Below are positions 47,505-57,896 of a DNA stretch of 64,000 nt, piece after piece (within the stretch, counting starts at the first letter, position 1; every line of letters starts with the position of its first letter). The DNA comes from Lutispora thermophila DSM 19022 (GTDB lineage: Bacteria > Bacillota > Clostridia > Lutisporales > Lutisporaceae): the NCBI RefSeq assembly GCF_900142105.1, contig NZ_FQZS01000015.1, positions 43,325 to 107,324 on the forward strand, written 5' to 3'. The notes beneath the pieces were generated by a model. That model saw only the letters and a program-made list of their open reading frames with translations, was not told the origin of the DNA and did no database searches. Both the position numbers and the translations under genes were made by a program.

Positions 47505-47534
47505 TGCATAAAATGCCATTCCACATTTTATGCA
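47505..47534. repeat. Perfect 11-bp inverted repeat upstream of birA
   Basis: TGCATAAAATG (47505-47515), 8-base centre, CATTTTATGCA (47524-47534), ending 43 bases before the birA start. It does not look like the known BirA operator, and there is no T-tract. It may be an operator of an unidentified regulator. The remaining 300-base gap is AT-rich without a clear promoter. Confidence 0.45.
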
Positions 47535-47577
47535 GAATTCATAATAGCTAAATACAAATAATAAAGAGGAGAAGAAT

Positions 47578-48567
47578 ATGAAAGATGAGATATTGAAGGA
47601 ACTGATAAATAACAAAAACAGATATTTGTCAGGTCAGGAATTGAGCAATAAATTGGGTATCAGCAGAACTGCCATATGGAAGCATATTAACAAATTAAAG
47701 GAAGAAGGATATATTATTAACTCTGTTACTAATAAAGGATATATTCTTGTAGAGGCCCCTGATATATTGCATCCGGTAGAAATAAAAGAACTTCTTAACA
47801 CCAACTTCATAGGAAAAGAAATAATATATCTGAATTCAGTGGACTCGACAAACAACTACGGCAAAAAAATGGCTGAAAATGATTTCACAGATGGTACAGT
47901 CATAATTGCCGAGGAGCAAACTTCAGGCCGTGGCAGGCTTGGAAGGCACTGGATATCTCCAAAAGGTAAAGGAATCTGGATGACCATTATGCTAAAACCG
48001 GATATTAAGCCGGATCAAGCTTCACAGATAACACTTATTGCAGCGATGGCAGTATTGAAGGGGATAAAGGCTATTTGCGATATGGACACTATGATAAAGT
48101 GGCCCAATGATATAGTCCTTAATGGCAAAAAAATCTGTGGAATACTCACTGAAATGAGTGGAGAAATCGAAAGGATAAACTATCTTTGTGTAGGTATAGG
48201 GATAAATGTAAACTCAGAGGAGTCTGATTTCACTGATAAGGCTATAGACATAGCTACATCTATTAAGATTGCCAAAGGAGTAAAGGTAGAGAGAAAAAAA
48301 CTGATAGCTAGGATATTGGATTATTTTGAAAGTTACTATTCTACTTTTTTGATAAAGGGCAGTTTAAAATTTATGATGGATGAGTACAAAAGGAGTTTGG
48401 CAAATATAGGAAAAGAAGTTATATTAATCGGCAAGGATGGAGAAATATTGGCAAAAGCCGAAGATGTAACAGCTGAAGGTCATCTTGTTGTCAGATTGGG
48501 CGATGGTACTCTCATGGAAGTATCATCTGGGGAAGTATCTGTAAGAGGAATATATGGATATATTTAA
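47578..48567 (+). CDS. birA: Biotin--protein ligase / biotin repressor
   Basis: Attaches biotin to carrier lysines and, with its DNA-binding domain, can repress biotin genes. The 329-residue protein has an N-terminal winged helix (about 1-60, SGQELSNKLGISRTAIWKHI), so it is the bifunctional class. The catalytic core shows GRGRLGRHWISPKGKGIW and KWPNDIVLNGKKICGILTEM, and a C-terminal SH3-like domain completes it. ATG 47578 follows AAGAGGAGA. Its placement after the biotin-dependent pump operon is meaningful: MmdC is a likely main client. Confidence 0.95.
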   Translation: MKDEILKELINNKNRYLSGQELSNKLGISRTAIWKHINKLKEEGYIINSVTNKGYILVEAPDILHPVEIKELLNTNFIGKEIIYLNSVDSTNNYGKKMAENDFTDGTVIIAEEQTSGRGRLGRHWISPKGKGIWMTIMLKPDIKPDQASQITLIAAMAVLKGIKAICDMDTMIKWPNDIVLNGKKICGILTEMSGEIERINYLCVGIGINVNSEESDFTDKAIDIATSIKIAKGVKVERKKLIARILDYFESYYSTFLIKGSLKFMMDEYKRSLANIGKEVILIGKDGEILAKAEDVTAEGHLVVRLGDGTLMEVSSGEVSVRGIYGYI

Positions 48568-48586
48568 AGAAAATTATTGCATCAAG

Positions 48587-48684
48587 GTTCCAGTGGTGTT
48601 AAAATGATTTTGTCGGCATCGGATAGAGCCGAACATCAAATAAAATAATTAAAATATCGTCCGGTATCCCTTAGGAACTGGAAC
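48587..48684 (+). ncRNA. Candidate structured leader RNA (possible riboswitch) before an ECF transporter gene
   Basis: Four pairings can be drawn in the 129-base gap after birA. GTTCCAGT (48587-48594) with ACTGGAAC (48677-48684) closes the element. GTGT-type bases at 48595-48600 pair with 48632-48637 (one G-T). TCGGC/GCCGA (48613-48617, 48628-48632) forms a hairpin. GGATA in its 10-base loop (48621-48625) can pair with TATCC (48665-48669), a pseudoknot. The closing stem ends one base before the GGAGG ribosome site (48685-48689). No known riboswitch consensus was recognised. ECF S-component genes are often riboswitch-controlled. This is pattern reading without covariation. Confidence 0.4.
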
Positions 48685-48696
48685 GGAGGTGCGAAA

Positions 48697-49266
48697 ATGT
48701 ATAGTGAAAGAGCAAAAAGTGTTATGTCAGTAAGAAAACTTGTTATTACAGGTATGCTGGCAGGGGTATCGATCTTATTAGGAAGTACTCCATTGGGCTT
48801 TATACCCATAGGGCCTACAAGGGCAACCATAATGCACTTACCTGTAATAATAGGGGCCATAATGGAAGGCCCTGTAGTGGCGGTAGGCATAGGCCTGATA
48901 TTTGGTATATTTAGTATGATTCGGGCGGTTATGGCGCCTACCATTGTATCTTTTGTATTCTTAAACCCTTTGGTGGCAGTATTGCCAAGAGTACTCATCG
49001 GTATTACAGCCTATTATACCTACAAACTAACAAAGAGTGCTGCAGCTTCAGCAGTAGTGGGAACCTTAACCAATACAATAGGAGTATTGGGAATGATTTA
49101 TGTTCTATATGGAGCTCAGTATGCAGCTGCAATGGGACAAGATCAGAGTAAAGCGGCAGCATTGATACTAGGTATAGCTACTACCAATGGCATACCGGAA
49201 GTAATAGTTGCCGTTGTAGTTGTCACTGCAGTAGTATCTGCTCTAAAAAGAATAAAAAAAGTATAA
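48697..49266 (+). CDS. ECF transporter substrate-binding (S) component, probably for a vitamin
   Basis: A 189-residue membrane protein with about five or six helices, of the energy-coupling-factor S-component type. It begins SVRKLVITGMLAGVSILLG, the usual AxxxA-containing first helix for docking on the EcfT subunit. GFIPIGPTRATIMHLPVIIG and MAPTIVSFVFLNPLVAVLPR follow. No ATPase genes are adjacent, so it would use a shared ECF module. The neighbours birA and coaX make biotin or pantothenate conceivable, with pantothenate slightly favoured by the adjacent kinase; the substrate is not proven. GGAGG (48685-48689) precedes ATG 48697. Confidence 0.85.
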   Translation: MYSERAKSVMSVRKLVITGMLAGVSILLGSTPLGFIPIGPTRATIMHLPVIIGAIMEGPVVAVGIGLIFGIFSMIRAVMAPTIVSFVFLNPLVAVLPRVLIGITAYYTYKLTKSAAASAVVGTLTNTIGVLGMIYVLYGAQYAAAMGQDQSKAAALILGIATTNGIPEVIVAVVVVTAVVSALKRIKKV

Positions 49267-49294
49267 AACCAGGCTTAATGCCTGGTTTAAGTTT
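49266..49294 (+). terminator. Terminator-like hairpin after the ECF gene
   Basis: AAACCAGGC (49266-49274) pairs perfectly with GCCTGGTTT (49280-49288), 5-base loop. The tail AAGTTTAAT is a poor T-tract, so some read-through into coaX is likely. Confidence 0.6.
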
Positions 49295-49316
49295 AATATA
49301 AAGGAGTGTAGTATAT

Positions 49317-50099
49317 ATGATACTGGTCATCGATGTTGGCAATACCAATATTGTTCTAGGTATATATGAAGGCAAAAAGTTGCTTGATTCCTGGAGAATC
49401 GGCACAGAGATTCACAAAACCAGTGATGAATATGGAATGATTGTGAACCAGCTGTTTAATTTTTCAAATTATAAAATATCAGATATAAATCAGGTAGTAA
49501 TATCTTCTGTGGTTCCTACAGCTATGTATACACTGGAACATATGGCTAAAAAGTATTTTAAATGCGAGCCACTGGTGGTAGGACCTGGTACAAAGACAGG
49601 CATTAACATAAAGTATGATAATCCAAAAGAAGTAGGAGCAGATAGAATAGTAAATGCTGTCGCTGCTTATGAACTCTATGGAGGACCATTGATTATTGTT
49701 GATTTTGGTACAGCAACTACGTACTGCGCAGTATCAAAAAATGGGGAATATTTGGGGGGTGCTATATCTCCGGGAATTCAAATATCTATGGATGCACTGT
49801 TTCAAAGAACTGCAAAACTTCCTAAGGTAGAATTGGTAAAACCTGAAACAGTAATTTGCAAAAATACTGTAAACAGCATACAATCAGGGGTAATCTATGG
49901 ATATGTAGGTCAAGTAGATTATATTGTAAGCAAAATGAAAAAAGAAATGGGAGACGATAAAGTAAAAGTAATTGCTACAGGAGGATTGGCTAAACTTATT
50001 GCTGCCGAATCACAGACCATACAAATTGTAAATGGTTTATTAACTCTTGAAGGATTGAGAATAATATATGAAAAGAACAAACAAGGACTTGGTGATTAG
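49317..50099 (+). CDS. coaX: Type III pantothenate kinase
   Basis: The first step of coenzyme A synthesis, phosphorylating pantothenate. 260 residues of the ASKHA fold. Seen: [17 protein letters not shown] with the catalytic aspartate near residue 6, [16 protein letters not shown], and [20 protein letters not shown]. The type III enzyme is not inhibited by CoA and needs a monovalent cation. The stop abuts the dusB start, so the pair is co-translated. In B. subtilis coaX also lies just after ftsH. Confidence 0.95.
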   Translation: MILVIDVGNTNIVLGIYEGKKLLDSWRIGTEIHKTSDEYGMIVNQLFNFSNYKISDINQVVISSVVPTAMYTLEHMAKKYFKCEPLVVGPGTKTGINIKYDNPKEVGADRIVNAVAAYELYGGPLIIVDFGTATTYCAVSKNGEYLGGAISPGIQISMDALFQRTAKLPKVELVKPETVICKNTVNSIQSGVIYGYVGQVDYIVSKMKKEMGDDKVKVIATGGLAKLIAAESQTIQIVNGLLTLEGLRIIYEKNKQGLGD

Positions 50100-51065
50100 A
50101 TGAATATAGGAAAAGTCACAACTGAAAATAATGTATTCCTGGCGCCTATGGCAGGAGTAACGGATACAGTTTTTAGACTTATATGCAAAAGCTTTAGTTG
50201 CGGCTTGATATGCACGGAGATGGTAAGTGCAAAAGGACTGTTCTATAAAAGCGAAAACACCAAGGCATTGATGGAGTTAAATCCAAAGGAACGGCCTGCT
50301 GCTATTCAGATATTCGGAAGTGATCCTGAAATAATGGCATATGCTGCTGCTAAGGCGGAGGAGGCAGGAGCCGATATTGTGGATATAAATATGGGATGTC
50401 CCACGCCCAAAATAGTTAATAATGGGGATGGCTCTGCTCTTATGAAAAATCCAAGGTTGGCAGGGCAAATAGTGGCCGCCGTTGTAAAGCAGGTGAACAT
50501 TCCCGTTACTGTAAAGATTAGAAAGGGCTGGGATGAAAATAGCGTAAATGCTGTTGAGATAGCTAAAATAGCAGAGGAAGAAGGTGCAGCAGCAGTTGTG
50601 GTTCATGGCAGGACCAGAGAGCAGTTTTATAGTGGAAGAGCGGATTGGAACATAATCAGAAAAGTAAAGGAGGCATTATCTATACCTGTCATAGGTAATG
50701 GAGACATATGGAGTCCTCAAGATGCAAAAAGGATGATTGATGAAACAGGATGTGACGGGATAATGATAGGAAGGGGAGCACAAGGGAATCCTTGGATATT
50801 CAAAAGGGTAATTGAATATCTAAATAAAGGAATTATATCGGAAGAACCTACACCTAGGCAGAGAGTAGAAATGCTTTTATATCACTTAAACATGGAGATA
50901 TGGCATATGGGCGAATATACAGGCATTAGAGAGATGAGGAAACATGCTGCATGGTATTTAAAAGGATTGCCAGGTTCCTGTGATTTGAAAAACAGAATCT
51001 TTACAATGACAGAAAAGGAAGAAATTGAAAAGTTGTTAAACTCCTATTTAGCTACTTTGGCATAA
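50100..51065 (+). CDS. dusB: tRNA-dihydrouridine synthase
   Basis: An FMN enzyme that reduces uridines in the D-loop of tRNA. 321 residues. Seen: FLAPMAGVTDTVFRLI, the catalytic cysteine in NMGCPTPKIVNNGDGSALMK, VKIRKGWDEN, HGRTREQFYSGRADW and IGRGAQGNPWIFK. It starts directly at the coaX stop. In B. subtilis the dus gene yacF lies before lysS, which agrees with this order. Confidence 0.95.
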   Translation: MNIGKVTTENNVFLAPMAGVTDTVFRLICKSFSCGLICTEMVSAKGLFYKSENTKALMELNPKERPAAIQIFGSDPEIMAYAAAKAEEAGADIVDINMGCPTPKIVNNGDGSALMKNPRLAGQIVAAVVKQVNIPVTVKIRKGWDENSVNAVEIAKIAEEEGAAAVVVHGRTREQFYSGRADWNIIRKVKEALSIPVIGNGDIWSPQDAKRMIDETGCDGIMIGRGAQGNPWIFKRVIEYLNKGIISEEPTPRQRVEMLLYHLNMEIWHMGEYTGIREMRKHAAWYLKGLPGSCDLKNRIFTMTEKEEIEKLLNSYLATLA

Positions 51066-51176
51066 ATAGGAGTTATTGACTTTTTGTGATATGTATAAAA
51101 TTGTATAAATTTCACAATAGTATTAGAATGAATGTATATAGTGTAATGAAATAAAAATTGCAGAGGAGCGAAGCAA

Positions 51177-52100
51177 ATGAAGCATGTTGTAAGTGTGAGC
51201 ATTGGTTCGTCCAAACGGGATCACAGGGTTGAGTTTGATTTCAAAGGCGAGAAGATTGTAGTAGAACGAATAGGAACAGACGGAGATATGCAGAAAGCCA
51301 TCGAAATGGTGAAAAAACTTGACGGGAAGGTTGATGCCTTTGGTATGGGGGGTATAGATTTATATTTGAGGGCAGGCAATAAAAAATATGTTATCAGAGA
51401 TGCGATGCAAATAAAAAATGCTGCCCAGATAACTCCCATGGTAGATGGTTCCGGTTTGAAATCAACTTTGGAAAGAAAACTTCCAAGCTATATAAACGAC
51501 AATATAATGCCGCTTAAAGGTAAAAGAGCTTTTATATTGACGGCTGTTGATAGATATGGTATGGCAGAAGGTTTTTTCGAAGAGGGCTGCAATTTGATTT
51601 TAGGAGATATAATGATAGCCCTGGGATTTAATATACCTATATATACTCTAAAAAAACTGGAGAGGATAGCAAGCATAGTAGCACCTTTGGCCTGTAAACT
51701 GCCATTTAACATGTTATATCCCACGGGAAAGGCTCAAAACAAGGGTGAGAATTTTGCAGGTAAATATGATAGATACTTTGACATTTCAGACATTATAGCA
51801 GGAGATTTTCATTATATAAGGCGTTTTTTGCCTATGGATGTTAAGGGAAAGATAATAGTAACAAATACTGTTACAAAGGAAGATGCGGAATGGCTTAAGG
51901 AAAGAAATGCAGGCATATTGATAACATCAACACCCAATCTATCCGGCAGATCATTTGGCACCAATGTTATTGAGGCTTTGGCAGTAGCCATACTAAAAAA
52001 AGATCCGGAGGATATAGAACCTGAGGAATATATGACTGTATTGAAGGATTTGGATTTTAAACCTCATATTGTATATCTTAAGGATATTAAGGCATCTTAG
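51177..52100 (+). CDS. Quinate-dehydrogenase-like protein, function unproven
   Basis: A 307-residue protein similar in pattern to clostridial proteins labelled quinate 5-dehydrogenase: it begins KHVVSVSIGSSKRDHRVEF, has FGMGGIDLYLRAGNKKY near 60 and a central segment with GKRAFILTAVDRYGMAE. No classical glycine-rich nucleotide loop of the AroE type is evident, so the label should be treated with care. It stands alone after dusB (111-base gap, GAGGAG before the start) and is followed after 81 bases by another unknown gene on the same strand. In-pathway quinate genes are not seen nearby. Confidence 0.55.
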   Translation: MKHVVSVSIGSSKRDHRVEFDFKGEKIVVERIGTDGDMQKAIEMVKKLDGKVDAFGMGGIDLYLRAGNKKYVIRDAMQIKNAAQITPMVDGSGLKSTLERKLPSYINDNIMPLKGKRAFILTAVDRYGMAEGFFEEGCNLILGDIMIALGFNIPIYTLKKLERIASIVAPLACKLPFNMLYPTGKAQNKGENFAGKYDRYFDISDIIAGDFHYIRRFLPMDVKGKIIVTNTVTKEDAEWLKERNAGILITSTPNLSGRSFGTNVIEALAVAILKKDPEDIEPEEYMTVLKDLDFKPHIVYLKDIKAS

Positions 52101-52181
52101 GTCTTTTGACTATAAAATATTGTCATATATTCATTGTGCCTATAATATTAATATTCAAACAGACTAATTGGAGATGGGAGG

Positions 52182-53003
52182 ATGAAAAGGGCTGCAATAG
52201 TAGTACATAGTCATAATGCTAACAGAATAATGTTTTGGGTTTTAGGTAAGCCTCGCCAGATTGGTAGCATCAATGTTTTGCTTGGTGGAGAAGAATACCA
52301 TATAAGCATATTTGAGATTCCCTATGTAAAAGATGATAAACATAAAGAGAAGCAAAGAGCTATTACAGATAAATTTTTAAAAGAAGAAGATATAAAGTAT
52401 ATTCTTTATGCAGATGAAGTGGATGAGGAATTGGAAAGGATATGGGCGACAGTTAAGATAATAAGGATATTAGAAGAAATTGGATCTGTTGTAGAAGAAT
52501 ACTTCTTGAATAAAAGTTTTGGAATAATAGGTAAGAAGCCGGATACTATTCTTCTGGAAGCACTATCGAGAGAGGCATCCAGTATCATAGTATTAAATGA
52601 AGGCCAAGATGTGTCTTTGATGGAAGAGCTTCATAAAAAAATAATCACTGAAACAGGTCTTTCCATAGCTTTTATATCTGACGCGAGTTATCTCATTAAC
52701 CAGTCAAGGATAATAATACTGGAAAGCTCAGACGAAGTTGAGAAGTATAAAAGAATTCTGCCATATCCACCTCTATGTGTTAAGGAAACCTTAGTTATGC
52801 CAAAAGTAAAGGATGAATATAATTCAAATACTTTAGAAATCAAATATGCAGAAGAAATCGGGAAACTTATAGCGAAAATAATTTCTGAAAAAAATATAAG
52901 AGAAATTACTTGTTATTATCCAAATATATATTTTTTAAAAGAAAACGGCATTTTAACAAATCTTAAGAAAAGCAATAAAATCTTGACAATACAAAAGTGC
53001 TAA
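52182..53003 (+). CDS. Conserved-looking hypothetical protein
   Basis: A 273-residue soluble protein, family not recognised. It starts RAAIVVHSHNANRIMFWVLG, has an acidic middle (YILYADEVDEELERIW) and PYPPLCVKETLVMPKVKD in the last third; no signal peptide or membrane segment is seen. The alternation of hydrophobic strands and charged helices suggests an alpha/beta fold. GGGAGG (52174-52179) gives a good start. The gene follows the quinate-dehydrogenase-like gene and precedes greA, so a two-gene unit with its upstream neighbour is likely. No function can be given. Confidence 0.75.
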   Translation: MKRAAIVVHSHNANRIMFWVLGKPRQIGSINVLLGGEEYHISIFEIPYVKDDKHKEKQRAITDKFLKEEDIKYILYADEVDEELERIWATVKIIRILEEIGSVVEEYFLNKSFGIIGKKPDTILLEALSREASSIIVLNEGQDVSLMEELHKKIITETGLSIAFISDASYLINQSRIIILESSDEVEKYKRILPYPPLCVKETLVMPKVKDEYNSNTLEIKYAEEIGKLIAKIISEKNIREITCYYPNIYFLKENGILTNLKKSNKILTIQKC

Positions 53004-53030
53004 TTTATAATTAATAAATAGCATGATAGG

Positions 53031-53065
53031 CAAGCACTGGAAGGGCATACCTTATGCAGTGCTTG
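53031..53065 (+). terminator. Hairpin after the unknown gene, before greA
   Basis: CAAGCACTG (53031-53039) pairs perfectly with CAGTGCTTG (53057-53065), and AAGG/CCTT extends the stem inside. The tail TTATATTAAT has few Ts. Confidence 0.6.
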
Positions 53066-53262
53066 TTATATTAATATATTGGCAATAATACCTGAACTGA
53101 TCTGCTATCACAATTCGTATTATATAGATAAAAGCTTGAGATAAGCAGCTAAGTTCAAGAAATCAATACCAGGATAAAAATTTTATAAGGACATATATTA
53201 TTCACATCAATAGCGTTTATAATATTGGTTATATTTTATATTTTTAAAGGGGAGACGTATAA

Positions 53263-55244
<1,982 letters not shown>

Positions 55245-55250
55245 TGAAAA

Positions 55251-55274
55251 GGCATGGAGTATGAGCTCCATGTC
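55251..55274 (+). terminator. Terminator-like hairpin after lysS
   Basis: GGCATGGAG (55251-55259) pairs with CTCCATGTC (55266-55274), one G-T pair, 6-base loop, followed by TTAATTTT. Confidence 0.65.
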
Positions 55275-55571
55275 TTAATTTTGGATGTTCTTTATTATTC
55301 AGTTTTATGAAAGTGTTTGGAGTAGGATTTGTTGGGATCTTACTCCATTTTCATATTTTACATCAAATTGATATTATGAAGTTGCACATTTCTTATATTC
55401 TGAAATTACGGAAGTTTCTGCATTTTCAACTCATTTGACCTAATCCATACATCATTTAAAATGCTCATGAGTTTGACAAATTCCATAAAAGCATTAAATT
55501 TATCAATACAAGGAACTATAGAAGATATAGGAGTGTTGTAATTAACATAAATAAGAGTACAAGTTTGTGTT

Positions 55572-55609
55572 TTCCGTAATAGCGGAATATTTTTCGGAAT
55601 GTCGAAAAA
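55572..55609 (+). promoter_or_regulatory. Paired inverted repeats, likely sigma-54 activator binding sites
   Basis: Two inverted repeats with identical 6-base centres: TTCCG-N6-CGGAA (55572-55587) and TTTTTCG-N6-CGAAAAA (55590-55609). Their centres are 20 bases apart, about two helical turns, so two dimers would bind the same face. They lie about 65-100 bases before the -24 element of lysA, the usual place for enhancer sites. The rest of the 55275-55670 stretch shows no gene. Confidence 0.55.
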
Positions 55610-55670
55610 AATAAATATTTCAAAATTTAGTGAGTGTTGACAAGCCCTAGAATTCAGCTGTTTCATATAT

Positions 55671-55685
55671 TGGCATGACAATTGC
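55671..55685 (+). promoter_or_regulatory. Sigma-54 (-24/-12) promoter of lysA-dapF-symporter
   Basis: TGGCATGACAATTGC has the GG (55672-55673) and GC (55684-55685) exactly 10 bases apart, with TGGCA and TTGC as in the sigma-54 consensus. Predicted start about 55697, leaving a leader of about 47 bases to the lysA start. Confidence 0.7.
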
Positions 55686-55743
55686 GAAGTATATATATTG
55701 ATATATAATTAACATTTATTTTATGAAGATAGGGTGTGATTAT

Positions 55744-57006
55744 GTGGGCAATCTTATTTTTTATGGAAGTGATACAGTTGAACTTGCAAAAAAGTATGGT
55801 ACTCCGTTATATATAATGAGTGAGGATTATATTGCAGACAGGTGTAGAGAAATCAGAGAAAATTTTTTGGAGAAATATGATAATACAATGGCTGTATATG
55901 CAAGCAAAGCTTTCTTGACCAGGGAAATGGCAAAGATAGTGAAGAGGGAAGGATTGGGAATGGATGTTGTATCCGGAGGAGAGCTTTATACAGCCTTGAA
56001 TGCTGGTTTCCCTATGGACAAGATTGTATTTCATGGCAACAATAAGTTAGCTGATGAGATTGAAATGGCAGTTAAGAATGATGTGGGAAGAATCGTTGTA
56101 GATAATATTTATGAATTGGATTTAATTGAAGACATTGCTAGTAAATATAATAAGAAAGCTAATATTCTTTTTAGAGTTTCTCCAGGAGTGGATGCTCATA
56201 CTCATAAATACATTCAAACAGGACAGGTTGATTCAAAGTTTGGTATTCCATTAAATGAAAATATTATTCATGTAGCAGTTAGAAAAGCTATGAATTGTAA
56301 ACACATTGAACTGTCAGGATTCCATTTTCATATTGGTTCACAAATTCATGAAAATGAAGGTTACGTTCTGGCAATTAAGAAAATGGTTGAATTAATGAAG
56401 GAATTAAAGGATAAAGTAGGCTTTGTTACAAAGGAATTAAATACTGGCGGAGGATACGGCATACACTATAGAGATGATGAAAATAGAAAAAACGTAGCCT
56501 TTTTTACAGATGCTATAATGAATACTCTGGAAGAAGAATGCTGTAAGTACAGTTTACACAGGCCACTGGTTATTATAGAACCAGGAAGGTGGATTGTAGG
56601 AGAAGCAGGGATAACTCTTTATACTGTTGGAGCTATTAAGGAAATTCCTGGTGTCAGAACCTATATATCTGTTGATGGAGGTATGACCGATAATCCAAGA
56701 CCTAGTTTATATCAGGCAAAATATGATGCGGTTATAGCAAATAAAATTGGAGAAAAACCTGTGAAAAAGGTTACAGTTGCAGGGAAATGCTGCGAATCAG
56801 GGGATATATTGATTTGGGATTTGGAAGTACCGGAAATTGAGTCAGGAGATATATTAGCTGTATTAGCCACTGGAGCATACAATTATTCAATGTCAAGCAA
56901 TTATAACAGAAATCCAAGACCGGCAGTTGTCATGATATCAAAAGGATCAGATAGATTAATAGTAAAAAGAGAATCTTATGAAGACATGATTAGAAATGAA
57001 ATTTAG
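55744..57006 (+). CDS. lysA: Diaminopimelate decarboxylase
   Basis: Converts meso-diaminopimelate to lysine with PLP. About 420 residues from GTG 55744, preferred because AGGGTG (55731-55736) is 7 bases upstream; an in-frame ATG at 55723 lacks a ribosome site. Seen: the PLP lysine in VYASKAFLT, the HIGSQI motif, the GGGYGIHY phosphate loop, the EPGRWIVGEAG segment, and the catalytic cysteine in CCESGDIL. First gene after a sigma-54-type promoter, with dapF and a transporter behind it, which is unusual for a biosynthetic gene. Dap genes upstream in the lysine pathway are not in the window. Confidence 0.92.
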   Translation: MGNLIFYGSDTVELAKKYGTPLYIMSEDYIADRCREIRENFLEKYDNTMAVYASKAFLTREMAKIVKREGLGMDVVSGGELYTALNAGFPMDKIVFHGNNKLADEIEMAVKNDVGRIVVDNIYELDLIEDIASKYNKKANILFRVSPGVDAHTHKYIQTGQVDSKFGIPLNENIIHVAVRKAMNCKHIELSGFHFHIGSQIHENEGYVLAIKKMVELMKELKDKVGFVTKELNTGGGYGIHYRDDENRKNVAFFTDAIMNTLEEECCKYSLHRPLVIIEPGRWIVGEAGITLYTVGAIKEIPGVRTYISVDGGMTDNPRPSLYQAKYDAVIANKIGEKPVKKVTVAGKCCESGDILIWDLEVPEIESGDILAVLATGAYNYSMSSNYNRNPRPAVVMISKGSDRLIVKRESYEDMIRNEI

Positions 57007-57026
57007 TATGAGAGAGGAGTATTTAA

Positions 57027-57866
57027 ATGGAATTCACCAAGATGGAGGCTGCAGGAAATGACTTTGTGGTTTTTAATGGGTTTAAATATGAAATAAAAGA
57101 CTATGAAAAACTGGCATTAAAAGCCTGTGATAGGCATTTTAGCGTTGGTGCAGATGGAATACTTGTATGTGAAGGTTCTGATATAGCTGATATAAAAATG
57201 ATTTACTATAATTCTGATGGTTCAAGAGGCGAAATGTGTGGCAATGGAATTAGATGTTTTTCTAAGTATGTATATGAAGAGGGATTAATTGATAAAAAAA
57301 TTTTCACTGTTGATACATTGGCTGGAATAAAAACTATTTGGATTGAAACGGACAATGAGAACAAGGTAAAAACAGTTAAAGTAAACATGGGGAAGCCTTT
57401 ATTTAGAGCTAAAGATGTTCCAGTAGATTTAAATAAGGAAAAGATAATAGAAGAAACCATAGACATATGTGGGGAAAAAATAGTATTTTCGTCTTTATTA
57501 GTAGGAGTACCTCATACAGTTATATTCGTAGATGATATAAGAAATATAGATATAAATGAATTAGGGAAAAAAATAGAGACACATTGCATATTTCCTAGAA
57601 AGACAAATGTAAATTTTGTTGAGGTAGTTGATAGAGATAAAATAAACATATATACATGGGAAAGAGGTGCAGGAAGAACATTAGGCTGTGGTACGGGTTC
57701 TTGTGCTAGTGTTGTTATTGGCAATATTATTGGTAAACTCAATAATGTTGTTAACGTAAAAACAGAAGGAGGAGAATTGGAAGTTCAAATTGGAGAAGAC
57801 CTTGAAATATATATGAAAGGGGGAGCAAATAGAATTTGTGACGGAGTTTTTTTAAAATTGACATAA
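57027..57866 (+). CDS. dapF: Diaminopimelate epimerase
   Basis: Interconverts LL- and meso-diaminopimelate without cofactor. 279 residues, two pseudo-symmetric halves. The two catalytic cysteines are in MCGNGIRCF (near residue 73) and LGCGTGSCA (near 217); the usual ACGTG is GCGTG here. GNDFVVFNGF at the N-terminus is normal. GAGAGGAG (57010-57017) precedes ATG 57027. Co-transcribed with lysA (20-base gap) and the symporter, so LL-DAP could be turned into lysine by this operon alone. Epimerisation of another amino acid cannot be excluded. Confidence 0.92.
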   Translation: MEFTKMEAAGNDFVVFNGFKYEIKDYEKLALKACDRHFSVGADGILVCEGSDIADIKMIYYNSDGSRGEMCGNGIRCFSKYVYEEGLIDKKIFTVDTLAGIKTIWIETDNENKVKTVKVNMGKPLFRAKDVPVDLNKEKIIEETIDICGEKIVFSSLLVGVPHTVIFVDDIRNIDINELGKKIETHCIFPRKTNVNFVEVVDRDKINIYTWERGAGRTLGCGTGSCASVVIGNIIGKLNNVVNVKTEGGELEVQIGEDLEIYMKGGANRICDGVFLKLT

Positions 57867-57896
57867 TTATAATAAATAATAAAAGGGGGTATTCAA

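Noticed and set aside
48587..48684. Assignment of the leader to a T-box or a TPP, THF or cobalamin riboswitch
   Set aside because: None of the diagnostic conserved blocks was seen (for example the T-box GGTGG sequence or TPP CTGAGA). Kept as an unassigned candidate.
55406..55681. 91-residue minus-strand open frame in the lysS-lysA gap
   Set aside because: It overlaps the candidate enhancer repeats and part of the sigma-54 promoter, has no good ribosome site and no recognised pattern. A chance frame in AT-rich DNA is likelier, though a small gene is not excluded.
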